From Cladorrhinum sp. PSN259 (Eukaryota; Ascomycota; Sordariomycetes; Sordariales; Podosporaceae), in assembly GCA_033725935.1 (NCBI GenBank), contig MU867113.1:62001-126000 (forward strand): a stretch of DNA of 64,000 nt. Reading direction: 5' to 3'. Positions 1 to 10,363 of the stretch are shown here, one piece after another. Positions within the stretch are counted from its first letter, which is position 1. Every line of letters starts with the position of its first letter. Under the pieces are notes generated by a model, which ran no database searches, was not told where the DNA came from, and saw only the letters and a list, made by a program, of their open reading frames with translations. The translations under genes and the position numbers were made by a program.

Positions 1-2
1 TT

Positions 3-1400
3 CTGCCTGCCTTGTACGGCACGCTTTCTAAGCTCTGGGTCGCCAACATTGATCGGTCCCTTGTCGTTACCACGGACGTCTATACGTATATCGGTATCGT
101 TGCCGAGGTACTGAATGAGGGCCTGCCTCGTGCCTCGTGGGTCATCATCGGCGACAGCGCATCGAGGCCTTGGAAGTGACGGCTTGGATTGACGTACACC
201 CTCATCCTATTCCAGTCTGTTCTCGGTCTCATCATGAGCGTTAGCTTCCTTGCCGGCGCGGCCACCTTTGCCAAGGGCTTCGTTCCCATCGAGGTGCGCG
301 ATGCAAGCCTCACCTATGTGCGCATCAGCTCATTTTCAGCCCTCAGTTCTGCCATCGAGACGGCCGTGGCGGCAGCGACGCGGGCGCTCGACAAACCGGA
401 CGTGCCACTGGTCATCAGCACCACCAAATTCGCCGTGAACATCACGCTAGATCTTCTGGTCATATCCCGCTTCCACGTTGGCAGCCACCAGCCCACCGTC
501 AACATGCAGGCTGGTATCCAGATCACCTGCAACATGACGGCCGCCTTCGTGGGGCTGGGCTACTTCCTATGGACAACAATGAGGTCCAGTCTGCGCGACG
601 ATCATCACGACGGCAACAACAACACCGATCACACGGAACCAACCAACACCCGCCCCAGCCTCCGCGCCCTCCTCGTCCTCATCCGCCCGGGCCTCCCCAC
701 CCTCATTGAGTCCGCCATCCGCAACGCCCTCTACCTCTGGCTTGTCACAACCATCGTCGCCCTCGGCTCAACTTACGCCACCGCCTGGGGCGTCTTCAAC
801 ACAATTCGTTGGGGACTGGTCATGGTGCCCGTGCAGGCGCTCGAGGCCACGAGTCTCGCCTTTGTGGGCCATCGCTGGGGCGCATGGCGGCGCGAGATCG
901 GAACGAACACACTTAAGCCCGGCCGCGTTGCGTTCGGCACTATCGTCCACATCGCGAAGCCCGCGCTCCTCGCCTTGGGCATCGCGGTAGCGGTCGAGGT
1001 TCCGGTCGCTGTCGCCCTGTCGCTCCGGGGCGCGAGGTCTTTTGCGCGGTATCTGAGCGATTCGGACGAGGTTGCCGAGGTCACGGCGTACATGTGGCGG
1101 ACGATCGATTGGTGCTATATATTTTATGCGGCGTCGACGCAGCTAGCGAGCATTGTGCTGGCGACGAGGCCGAAGTGGTATCTCTACCAGAGCCTGGCGA
1201 GCAATTTGCTGTACGTTCTGCCGTGGGCAATTGTATGCCAGGTGGGAAGTTTGGATGAGGGCAATGCGTGGAAGTACCACAGTTTTGTTTTTGGTGGGAG
1301 TTTGGTGTTTAGTTTTGTGGATATTGTGGTCGTGGATGCGTTGTGGGTGTGGAGTTTGATGACGGGGAGAGCGAGGTTGGAGAGGTTCCGGGAGGGTTGA
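3..1400 (+). CDS. MATE-type multidrug/toxin extrusion transporter, 5' truncated, with in-frame stop
   Basis: Polytopic membrane protein of the MATE (MOP superfamily) efflux type, as found uncharacterised in filamentous fungi. The frame is open from the window edge (LPALYGTLSKLWVANIDRSL...), meets TGA at 177-179, and resumes in the same frame with hydrophobic helices (RLGLTYTLILFQSVLGLIMS) to a stop at 1398-1400. Conserved-looking parts are the loop with ALDKPDVPLVIS and a second-half start around RPGLPTLIESAIRNALYLW. A 75-nt phase-0 intron (141-215, GTCATC...CCAG, branch-like GATTGAC) would remove the stop, but its donor is weak. A nonsense mutation is at least as likely. No ATG suits the downstream half: the open segment begins at a TTG (189). 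The family call is from overall pattern; the 5' end lies outside the window. Confidence 0.6.
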
Positions 1401-1891
1401 GCGTAAGTACAGAGAGGATTGATAGTAATGGGATTCTGAGTCCTTCAGTCCATCACCATCAAGCAAACAGTTCATGGTCGTCAATAAGAACCCTTTCTCT
1501 CCATTACGCTCCTCTTCGCCACCAGCTTTCCTTCAAATGGAGCAATCACGAGTCGAATCACGGCATTTTCAGGGGGTTCAAGGATGGCGTCGTTGGCCAT
1601 TCTGAACCAGATGCATCAGGGACAAGGGGCGTTGGGTAGAGGAAGGGCTCTATTTATTGCGCACCTCAGCATGAATGCAAGGGATGGCATTTATTATTAT
1701 CCTCTTCAGCTCATGGCTCTAATTTCCCTCGCTCTGTTTCCCATGCAAACTCTTTGCTTTCAAGTTTAGAGCATTTGTTGGTCATCATCCTCGTGACGGA
1801 TAGAAGGCTCATACTCACTCCTTCTCTCTGTCTCCTGGTTTGACTCCCTCACTGACTATTTTGCTAACTGACTTACTTACTGCTATACCCG
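1401..1891. other. Intergenic, no gene seen
   Basis: AT-rich, pyrimidine-rich sequence between the transporter and the decayed Cys-knuckle copy. Overlapping short open frames have no recognisable protein character. Confidence 0.5.
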
Positions 1892-2101
1892 CTACGCTCG
1901 GAGCATTTGCTCTCCCTTTTTTTTCTTCTTCTTTTTTTTCGCTTTCCTTGCGCATAATAGCGTTTCTTCATACCGAAGTGGTATTTTCAGTAATTTCTCG
2001 TCAAATCCTCCATGGTCCAAGACTTGGACTTCCTGCATTTTTCTGTCTCGTCGTCCTAGCTCTGTGTTTGTTTCGTCACAGTCATGACACTCTTGTTGCA
2101 A
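1892..2101 (-). pseudogene. Decayed paralogue of the Cys/His-knuckle protein at 2424-3141
   Basis: On the minus strand, one frame reads EKCRKSKSW..., then NY-stop-KYHFGMKKRYYAQ and a Lys/Arg-rich tail. The intact neighbour reads RRCNTI..., NYCNYHPAMNQRYSAQ and a Lys/Arg-rich tail. The stop (TGA) falls exactly on the Cys of the YC-x2-H motif, and a second stop (TAG) lies upstream. The DNA also matches: the stretch near 1946-1998 resembles 2473-2525 (shared GCGCA..AATA.CG and TTCATA.CG..GTGGTA blocks). The copy lies about 320 bp downstream of, and in the same orientation as, the intact gene, which suggests local duplication followed by decay. Its 5' half could not be recognised. Confidence 0.6.
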
Positions 2102-2423
2102 GTGTTGAATCGCAATAATGTGTTCGTTTCTCTGAAATTCGATCGGTTCCCTCTCGAGCTGCGCCTGAACATACCACAGTTCATTTTACGACTACAATGC
2201 ACAAGTCACGGTTGGGAGCAATATCAAATAGCTCAAAATGGTTTTAATAAATTTCAAAAGAAATAATTAGGTAGCCAGCCGGCTCCTGAACGGTATCTTG
2301 TGTATATAAGGCTAAGTACCGCTGATTCCGCCACATGCAGGTACCGGAGACTTCCTGACCTGTGTGACCCTCAATCTAATGCGCTGTTGTAGGCTGACTC
2401 TGTCTCTCTTCTTATAGCTGCAG
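2102..2423. other. Spacer between the two Cys-knuckle copies
   Basis: About 320 bp, AT-rich. It should hold the 3' end of the gene at 2424-3141 and possibly the unrecognised 5' part of the decayed copy. No other feature seen. Confidence 0.4.
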
Positions 2424-3141
2424 TTACCGTTCTGCTTCTCTCTGTTCTCTCTTCTTCCGGTTTCTCTCCGTTCTTTGCGCAGAATAACGCTGATTCATAG
2501 CGGGGTGGTAGTTGCAATAATTTTTGGCTTGATCTTCCTTGATCGTATTGCATCTTCTGCCACTGCCTTCCCTGTCTGCCGACTGCTTCTTCCGTGAATT
2601 GCGACCCCGACATGTGCTACAGGTTAAAAACCCTGCGGGGACCCATTTATTCTCATTGCGGTAAGAAGAACAGCCAAACCTGCCTCCTAGAGTAGTAGTA
2701 GGTGGAGTGGAAGGGGCGGTAGAAGGGGTACTGAGAGATGTACTGGGGAGCAGCCGTGGAGAGCCTTGTGCCGCCGGAAGCATCTCGAGAGTGGGTGGGG
2801 GTTGCTACGATGATATCAGGTGATGATCGGGAATTAAAGTTAGGGAACAATGCAGAGGCTGGCTGAGGATGAATGGCGGAAGGCATGTAAGACTGTGCTA
2901 CGATGGCGGGATGGTTTGTCGAAGTCTGTCGGAAAGAAGTGGGCGACTCAAAAAAGCTCCACGCCAGGGGAGACGCCGTGGGTATCTGGAAGTGCCGAGG
3001 GTACGCTGTCGAATTCCATGCTGGTGAATTGGTGGACGCATGCAAGACTCGGGATTGGATTACCGGACTGAAAGAACTTAGCCGTGCAAAGCCAGCCTCG
3101 CCCTCGTCCGCACCAGAACCGCCATCAGGTTGTTGAGGCAT
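2424..3141 (-). CDS. Cys/His-knuckle protein with basic tail (two exons)
   Basis: Model: complement of 2424-2679 joined to 2732-3141, 221 residues. The 52-nt intron (GTACCC...GGCAG, CTACTAC branch-like) is the one I found that joins the two open frames in phase. Residues 1-136 are Ser/Pro/Thr-rich and look disordered. Residues 138-221 hold Cys/His pairs (TCSTC, RRC, YCNYH) followed by a basic tail (RYSAQRTERNRKKREQRE). The last 45 residues align with the C-terminus of the protein at 7715-8663 (both have YC-x2-H, then Y[ST]-x2-RTER-x-R-x-KRE). The start is the first ATG after which the composition fits the paralogue; upstream ATGs in the same frame exist (to 3309). Function unknown; a zinc-binding knuckle and nucleic-acid contact by the tail are inferences. 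Confidence 0.6.
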
Positions 3142-3504
3142 TGTGTGGCCGATCGTAAGTAGAAATGAGGTCGAGCTTTTGGCATATGGAAGATAGACTT
3201 GGAAAGTTCGGACGCCTTCAATCGAATAAAGCGGCGTGAGGTCGCAGTCGACAGATGTTGTTCGGGGTAACGTTGATGAAGAAAGGTTGGAGACAGGTCG
3301 CAGAACCAAGAGGTCAAATATTGGAGGAAAAGAGTGACAGCCGAAACGTTCCTTCCTTCCACACTGAAAACTGCCAAAAAAATGGGAAGATATGGGTTGG
3401 CACCTGACGTAATTATGCCGATGTTATTCCAAGTCTTTGATTCGAAGGACGTGACGATCTCCCCTATGCTCCCCCACCTAAACTTGAAACCTTCCAACCA
3501 CAAG
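3142..3504. other. Intergenic between two minus-strand genes
   Basis: About 360 bp that should carry the promoter of the Cys-knuckle gene and the 3' end of the secreted-protein gene. Overlapping short open frames show no family signature. Confidence 0.4.
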
Positions 3505-4209
3505 TTACCTTTTACTCAGAAATATGGCGAAAAAATACTTGAACCAAGGCCAAGGACTTTTGACACCAGCCCTTGACCGAAACACGGTTGCTGTTGCTGT
3601 TTCCATTTTGGTCACCATGGTGACCGTTACCACTCCCACCGTCACTGTCGCGGGCTCTGGATCATCTCCTGGTGTAACATTTTGCCCGCTGCTACTGTCC
3701 GCTGCCACTGTTGTCTTTATCGCCGTCGGGGTTGTATTAGCGGGATTGGTCGAAATTTTTACTGTCTGGGTGACGATGTAGGTGTTTCCAAGTATGGTAA
3801 AGCCGTTTGATGAACAGTAATCATTGAAAACCTTCTTTGCAGCCTCAATCTCTACAGTTGAGTCTGCGCCACAGTTGGCTTTTACAGCGGACTCAATGCT
3901 GTTATATGCTTGTGGGAGTAGGTCAGTGCGACAGATGCACTGGCGGCCATGGGTTAGTTTACAGTCCTAACTCGCATGGCAAAGCTGGCGAGGGAGGAAG
4001 TAGAAGATAAATACCGAGATAGCTTTGCACCCTACATTCCATACCGATCCTGCGCGTGAATCGGGATTGTAAGCGAGTTGTGCACATGCTCGCAGTGTTG
4101 AAGGGCCACCACTAGGCGTCTTCTCAAAGTCTATCGGCCCATCTTCGGCATCATGAACTGGCAAGAGAACGAGCCACAAGGTAGCTATGAGTCTGTTTAG
4201 AGCACGCAT
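3505..4209 (-). CDS. Secreted Cys-rich protein (CFEM-like) with Thr/Val-rich tail, two exons
   Basis: Model: complement of 3505-3939 joined to 4015-4209, 209 residues. The 75-nt phase-0 intron has donor GTATTT, branch CTAAC and acceptor GCCAG. A hydrophobic N-terminus (ALNRLIATLWLVLLPV) looks like a signal peptide. The ectodomain has spaced cysteines: ACAQLAYN, VWNVGCKAI, then CICRTDLLPQA across the splice, later ANCGAD and DYCSSNGF. This resembles small fungal extracellular domains of CFEM type (CxC after a conserved GC, then A-x-I-x-x-V-x-x-C), but I count fewer cysteines than the classical eight, so the label is tentative. The C-terminus (TVTVGVVTVTMVTK...) is Thr/Val-rich and ends in a hydrophobic aromatic stretch (WPWFKYFFAIF), which could be a membrane or GPI signal. 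Confidence 0.6.
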
Positions 4210-4336
4210 TTTTGCAATAGCAGGAAAGAGATGGATGATGTAATATGAGAAGATGAAGAATGACTTGTGACATAGTGGATGAATACTCCTCCTTTATCAT
4301 TCTTAGCTAGCTCTGTTCAAGACTCAGGGCTGGCAA
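4210..4336. other. Upstream region of the secreted-protein gene
   Basis: AT-rich promoter-proximal DNA for the minus-strand gene ending at 4209; no specific site identified. Confidence 0.3.
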
Positions 4337-4629
4337 CAGTCCAATTCAGTCAATCTTTTACTGAAAATTGAATTGATTACCAAGTTAGCAATTTTTACAT
4401 TCGAATTGAATTGACGAGCTTGTCCAGATTGCCAAGGCCCTGCTTTATACTACAGTCAACTCCGAACCCTAACCCTGACCACTTTTTTCGGTTTGTGGGA
4501 GGGTCTGTGGGAGGGTGTAAGTGGGAAACCTATATAGGGGGGCCTGACAATCTCACCAACCTGACCAGTTCAATTTTGATCTAAAAATTTCGAAAATTCA
4601 AAAATTGGCTTGATTGAATTGAATTGCTG
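4337..4629. mobile_element. Possible MITE-like element with imperfect terminal inverted repeats
   Basis: The left end (CAGTCCAATTCAGTCAATC, from 4337) and the reverse complement of the right end (CAGCAATTCAATTCAATC, ending 4629) match with few differences. The interior is AT-rich and non-coding. It contains AACCCTAACCCT (about 4465-4476) and a doubled GTGGGAGGGT motif (about 4494-4518). No transposase frame and no clear target-site duplication were seen. AT-rich sequence can give such similarity by chance, so this is a candidate only. Confidence 0.3.
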
Positions 4630-5208
4630 CGGCTAAATCCTGGTCATTGCCGACGGCTCAGGCTTCCGACGTACGGCGCATATTGGACAGGCTGACCCCT
4701 CTCGGGCGGGAAAAGCTTCTATCGAGCGACGCAAGCAGCTCGCGAAGCAGCTGCCAGTCGCAGTAAGAGCTGGCATGTCTTTTGGAGTGCCCAGATAGAC
4801 GCTCGCCGCTGTCATGCCTCCCACCCACACAGAGTGTAGTTGTATGTCCGACTCGCACACATCTTTTGAGCTGCCTGTCAAACTGGTTGCGGTACGCGGT
4901 GTAAGGAGGCAGTATTCATGATGCACCTCCGGGGCACAGCCTGGTAATAAATGCTGCATATATTGAGTATTCTCTTCCCCTCTTTTTTTCTTGTTTGTGT
5001 TGCAGCGTTATCCCCTCTTGCGGTCATTCAGAACACAATACAACAGCTCTTTTGGCCCACATCACAGTGGAACCAATTTCTACTTGACGCTACCCAAGGT
5101 AGGAATATCTTTGCAAGCTTCGGCTGTGCCTGCTCTTGGCGTTAGTATATCTCCAAGGATTATCAACCGGGTGAATGCTGGTTTCAAATGTTCGTTGTAC
5201 ATACAAAG
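4630..5208. other. Intergenic with unexplained open segments
   Basis: On the plus strand 4640-4790 is open (GSGFRRTAHIGQAD...) until TAG, then open again to TGA at about 4920. This could be a gene relic, but I recognise no family. The rest is the promoter region of the carboxylesterase. Confidence 0.3.
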
Positions 5209-7042
5209 ATGTTGACTTCAGCGATCGTCCTCTATTTCTTTGCTGCAGTTACCGCTGCACTATCATGCCAAAATGCCGGCTGCAGTCCTGTACTGGACTT
5301 GGGTTATGCAAAGTACAGAGGCATTTACAGCGAAAGCTTACAGTAAGCAGCCTAAAGCGGTTTCAAATCGAGTAGGTACTGACTTCACAGTGTGAACACG
5401 TTCTATGGCATACGATATGCGCAACCACCGACCGGAGAGTTGAGATGGAAACCACCAAAGCCGATCGATGAAAGGAACAATACAGGCGTTGAAATAGTTG
5501 AAGCCACTCGTCCGGCGCCGTCCTGCGTTCAAGGCTATCCATCTTGGATACTTCCCCAAGCCCTGGTTCCCCTCCCACCAGCTGGGTCGGAGGATTGCTT
5601 GACACTGGACATTATCCAACCCGCAAACCTTGCCAAGCGGGCCAAGCTTCCTATCCTAATCCAAATACACGGAGGAGGTACCTGTCCATCAGAATGACAT
5701 ACTGATTCACAAACTACAGCTAACCGTTTTGCAGGATATACAATTGGCAATTCGTCGTTCGTTCAAGGATATGCTCTCGTTAACCACACTGGCAACGCAT
5801 TCATCTTTGTTTCCATCCAATACCGACTGGGTGCATATGGTTTCCTTTACTCACAGGAAATCGCTGCTGAGGGAGGGGCCAATGCTGGGCTACTCGATCA
5901 AAGATTGGCCATAAACTGGGTGCAGCGACACGCCTCCTCCTTTGGAGGCGATCCTTCGAAAATCACTATCTATGGAGGGAGCGCCGGAGGAGGCAGTGTC
6001 ACCAACCAGATGATTATGTATGGCGGCGTGGAGAACCCGCCTTTCAGGGCCGCGATAGCTGAGTATCCGTGGTGGCAGCCGTATTTACGTAAAGAGCAGC
6101 TTCTACGCCAGTACCGATATCTCTTAAGGGAGACTTCCTGCGAAAATTTCCAATGTCTTCGAGCTCTCGACGCTGCCGAACTTGCTACCGCTTCTCAGCT
6201 TACATATTTCGAGGCCTATGCAGATAAGGCTTACAGCCATGGCAGCTTCTATTTTGGACCTTATGTGGATGGAAATGTCATCAAAGATCTTCCGTCGAGG
6301 GAGTTTAGAGCTGGCCACTTTACCAAGGTCCCCATCCTCGTAGATCGCGAGGGTTATGAGGGCTATATTTTCTCTAACCAATCTGTCGCGACCTTGTCCC
6401 AGGAGATTGAAGACCTCCGGACGGTCTATCCAAACGCCGACGAAGATTTTATCAAGCAACTCTACCAGCTATACCCGTCGAAGGACTTCAATTCCACCTT
6501 CTTTCATCGGCAGACTATTTTTGGGTACAAATCTGATTCTTATTTCCTTGTTCAGCGTTGAGAAGGTACTGATTTTCGACTAGCGACGCTTTCATTAATT
6601 GCCCGTCATACTACATCGCACGCAGCGTGTCCTCGGCGGGCCAGAGAGCTTATAAAATGGTCTTCAATGCGGGTAGCCAACTCCACGCTGCTACAGGTCC
6701 ATTCCTCTTTTCCCTTGACTATGCTGGTGCGAAAAACCCCCCTTCTCTTCTACTGCCTGATTACTAAAATTCCCAGTTACACCGGGAGCTAATGTCACCA
6801 CCGCGAATATCATGAAGGATTGGTTTCTCTCCTTCGCAATATATCTCGACCCTGGGCGACATTCTTGGTCAGGCGTTAGGAAGCCTGACTGGGACATGTA
6901 TCAGTCTTACGGGAGTCACAACGCCAGAGTCATGAGCGTCAATTACACCGAGGTCGGAATGGTGGATGATAGGTACTTTGATCAAACGAAGCGGTGTGAT
7001 TTCCTTTGGGAAAATGGAGCTACTGTGCAAAACAAGAGATAG
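5209..7042 (+). CDS. Secreted type-B carboxylesterase/lipase, five exons
   Basis: Model: 5209-5342, 5391-5677, 5735-6524, 6584-6726, 6777-7042; 1620 nt, 539 residues, all phases consistent. The four introns are 48-59 nt with branch-like CTGAC, CTAAC or TACTAA motifs. Residues 1-19 (LTSAIVLYFFAAVTAALS) form a signal peptide ending just before CQNAGC. Alpha/beta-hydrolase landmarks: YGIRYAQPP, SEDCLTLDI, oxyanion-hole HGGG, and nucleophile elbow YGGSAGGGS (Ser nucleophile). A later NAGSQLHAAT matches the region carrying the catalytic His in fungal members, and Glu in DREGYEG is a candidate acid. Several N-x-S/T sites fit secretion. It probably hydrolyses carboxylic esters outside the cell; the substrate cannot be told from sequence. 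Confidence 0.9.
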
Positions 7043-7714
7043 GAGAGGACGTATATGAGCCACCGCGAACGGTATTTATAGTTAGTCAAGTCAAATACGC
7101 CCGCTTTTGATTTTGTCGGTCGTGGACGTCCCATCTGCTCTGGTGAGCTGCATGTGCGGTATCTTTCCAAACACTGAATCATCTCTGAATTTCAGGTACT
7201 ATACCGCTTTCCAAATGTTTTCGTGCCAAGTCCTCAAGCTCCTGGTCAAGCAATTGGCTAACTGGGATGGGTCTGGAACTTGGACCCACATCGAAGCCTC
7301 GTTCCTTCCCGACTTACAAGGCTGCATCTGGTTTCCAAGGCGCCCAGGTATCCGCAGCAGCAGCATGCGACAGTTTCGTCCCATCTGGTAAGGACGCTAC
7401 TGGACAAAATCCGACAGCAACGGTTTTGGTCGTTGACTTTCCTTCTTCCCACAACCAACTACCTTCGGTCGCTATCCTTCTCAGATCCGTCAATTTTGGC
7501 CTAAAATCGCCCAATGGCCTTTGTCGATCATCACACCAAGTAATCGTCAATCACATACCCTTGGTCTTCATTACTTCAGAGAGCGGCCACCGTACGGTCA
7601 TCACCTATCCACACAGTTGCCTTCTTGTGGACTGCAATGGAATCAGAGCAGCTGTGGTGCCCAGCTTGCTTTTAGTACAAGCCGCTGGCATGCTTCGTTC
7701 ATGATTCTACGTAT
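7043..7714. other. Intergenic, possible extra upstream exon of the next gene
   Basis: Mostly without gene signal. At 7637 an ATG begins a short frame (MESEQLWCPACF, then TAG) in the same frame as the ATG at 7715, with two stops in between. The WCPAC motif resembles the Cys pairs of the next gene. I found no intron that joins the two in phase. Confidence 0.35.
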
Positions 7715-8663
7715 ATGGGCGGGGTTATTATGTTGTGTGGCGAGTGCTCAATTGAGTCTCGCGAAGGTGCAGGTAAGCATCCATGTCCATCTTCCATCTT
7801 GAAGTCGCTAACTGAGGTTCTCCATTCCAGAGAGGGGAATGATGATGACGGAGGGTTTGGACGACTTGATCATGTCACGGTCCGCTGGGTCATTCGTCCA
7901 GACCGAGTCAGACATCTCGACTGTGACCCAACCATCGCTTCTCCCTCCCGGAGGATATCTTGCTAACAGCCGAGATTTTGTCCCACTGCCTGCATTTCAG
8001 TACTCAAGCTTTACTATACCGAATACCCGCGCCCCTAGCACTGCTGCGAGTAACTCCCTCATCCCGCAAGGCATATCTTATAATAACCTCGCTTCCGGCT
8101 CTGATGTGCCACGCTCAATAAACGCACCCTTCCTCTCTAGTCAACGCTCGCCCAGCGAAGTTGCTCGATCTACACGACAACCTTCGTCGTATCCCGCTTC
8201 TGGCACTGCTAGCACTGCTCCGGGCTCACCAGCACCCAGCTCGCATGGCAACGTGCCCAGTGCTTCTGGAGGCGGAGCAAACATTGACATGTCACTTTTC
8301 AACGGATTTGATATTTCGCCAGTGAACAGCCTACCGGAGAATCGACGGGTCAAGCTGCTCGAGAGGATGACCACGGCAGCGAAAAAGGCCATGCGCACTC
8401 CGGGGTATATTCTGCCCAACAAATGCACCTCGCGCAAGAAATGCGTCAACCCGATCACGCCTGGGTATACACAATGTGTTGCGTGCCTGGTGAAATACGA
8501 GGGTGGGCAAGAACATCGGGTTACAAACCAGTTGTGTCTCCGCTGCGGCGGAGATCGGGCGGAGGGTGATGCAAAATATTGCCAGAAGCATCGCGGTCAG
8601 GTTCAGGGCTACACGTCCCTAAGAACTGAACGGTCCAGAGAGAAAAGGGAGGAGGGGAACTAA
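7715..8663 (+). CDS. Cys/His-knuckle protein with basic tail, paralogue of 2424-3141 (two exons)
   Basis: Model: 7715-7772 joined to 7831-8663, 296 residues; the 58-nt intron has donor GTAAGC, branch GCTAAC and acceptor CCAG. Exon 1 encodes a Cys pair (LCGEC). The middle, to about residue 190, is Ser/Pro-rich and probably disordered. Residues 216-296 hold NKCTSRKKC, a pair TQCVAC, then LCLRCGGDRAEGDAKYCQKH and a basic tail (LRTERSREKREE). Spacing C-x2-C-x11-C-x2-H suggests one or two zinc knuckles (inference). The tail aligns with the minus-strand protein at 2424-3141, so the two are duplicates now separated by the secreted-protein gene and the carboxylesterase. Function unknown; no known domain is claimed. 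Confidence 0.6.
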
Positions 8664-10363
8664 TAGTCGTAAATGGAGCTTATTTATTCAGCATTCTTTA
8701 TAATCAATCAGTTCCCGGTATGTCGTTCTTGGCATACTGAAGTCTTGCCATTCTGAAAAGGAAGCGTGCAAGTACCGTCGGGTGATATTTTGGATTTTTT
8801 CTATCTTGATGCGAAATGTGGCCTCCAAGTTGCTTTCAAGGCTGGCATATTTGGAAAGCGAAGCTATAAAAATATGCAGTCTCCCTGAAGGCTGATAAAG
8901 CAGTACACATAGAAGTTAAAACCCAAACATGTTGATCTCACTCCTAATTGGCACCCGCAACCTTGTTGTTATGCTATATATATAGCGTATATAATCGTGG
9001 CTACTCCTTGTTATGGTTAGTTGTCAGTCGTCGGGCGCCGGTATACACGGCAGTTTCGGCACCGGATGGGCGTTAGATTGTGTAACTATCTAAATAGCCG
9101 GCGTGAAACTCTCAGGAAAGGTGTCACGAAAAAAGCAATTACAATAGCTGTAAAGCTACTAGTTACCTTCTTATTATTGAAATCGTAAGATGAAGAAGAA
9201 GAAGAAAGGAAACGGGCAAAGTCCCGTTTAGTAGTGGGAAGTTTAGTCCCACTGCTACTGTCGCCAATCGATAGCCCTACTTCCACTTATCTACCAGCTG
9301 GTCTCACTAGCTGGCGCATAATTCTGTTATCTAATCTATATACAGCTCTGACATCCGTCACAAAAGGGCTATTATCACTCCAATCTCGCAGGGCTGTCTC
9401 CGCGCAAGAGGTGCACGGAATAGAACTGCCAGTTGTAAAAGCGGCAACATTTTAACATTGCCAATGAAGTCGGTTGTGGCAATTGGAACACCAGACACCA
9501 AGGCAGGTGTGTTTCCAAACCTGAACCGCGTTGTCGGTTGTTGCGACACGCTGCCGTCTTTACTGCAATGATCGAGTCGTGGTTGCTGATTATGAGGTAT
9601 TGAAATGCCAGGTATTCGGTTTGTTGAAAGGTGAAAGTCGCAAGTATTGACGGCGACCATTTTTATACCTGTAGGCGCCGAGAGAAAATCTCTGCAGCGA
9701 TCAGCTTCGCAAGTAGCAGGCACAAGTTGGGATGAAAAGCGCGTCTTGATTCTGGAATTCGGATGATTAGTTGGATCTTTTCACCCAATGTCAAAGGGCT
9801 ATCGGGTATCCTTGGGTCTATCTAGTTTTTCTCAAAATAACATGTACATATCATATTTGTCAAGTATGATTATATAGCACTAACCCAAGATCGGACCATA
9901 AAACAAGAAAGGAAAAAAGTCGGTCAAAGCAGATCATTGCCAGTGAAATAACTTGCTGTTATACCTTGCTCAAGACAATTACATTGACTGCATGGTATTG
10001 CAATGTCCTAAAATACGAGGCGAGAAGAATCCTCTCTTCTCGCCATCTCCTCCATGTCTTTTTCCCGTCAAGTAATTTCCTAATTCCTTGATGCCTCACA
10101 GCCCTGAACGAATCGCTCAACTAAATTATCTAAATGGCAAATATAAAAGTCAGATCTTTTATACCTGTCTTGGCACCTCTGCCAAGCATTGTTCTTCTTA
10201 CCCCTATGTAGATAACGACTTGTCTCATCTTGACAATTCTCCAATCCTGCTTGAGTCTCAAGCTTGAAAAACCTCAACCTTTCGCATTGCTAGAACGCAG
10301 TGTCCATTCAGTCTCTTATTATCGTTCGCATTCGGTTCGGGCCTCATGTCGGTGCCCCATCGC
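8664..10363. other. 1.7 kb AT-rich intergenic region
   Basis: No convincing gene. Short palindromes lie at 9212-9227 (ACGGG/CCCGT arms) and 9233-9253 (AGTGGGA/TCCCACT arms). With the AT-rich surroundings this may be the remains of a repeat, but no complete element can be outlined. Confidence 0.35.

Noticed and set aside
2371..2613. Minus-strand frame of 80 codons
   Set aside because: Alternative frame of the Cys-knuckle gene; the frame with Cys/His pairs agrees with the paralogue at 7715-8663.
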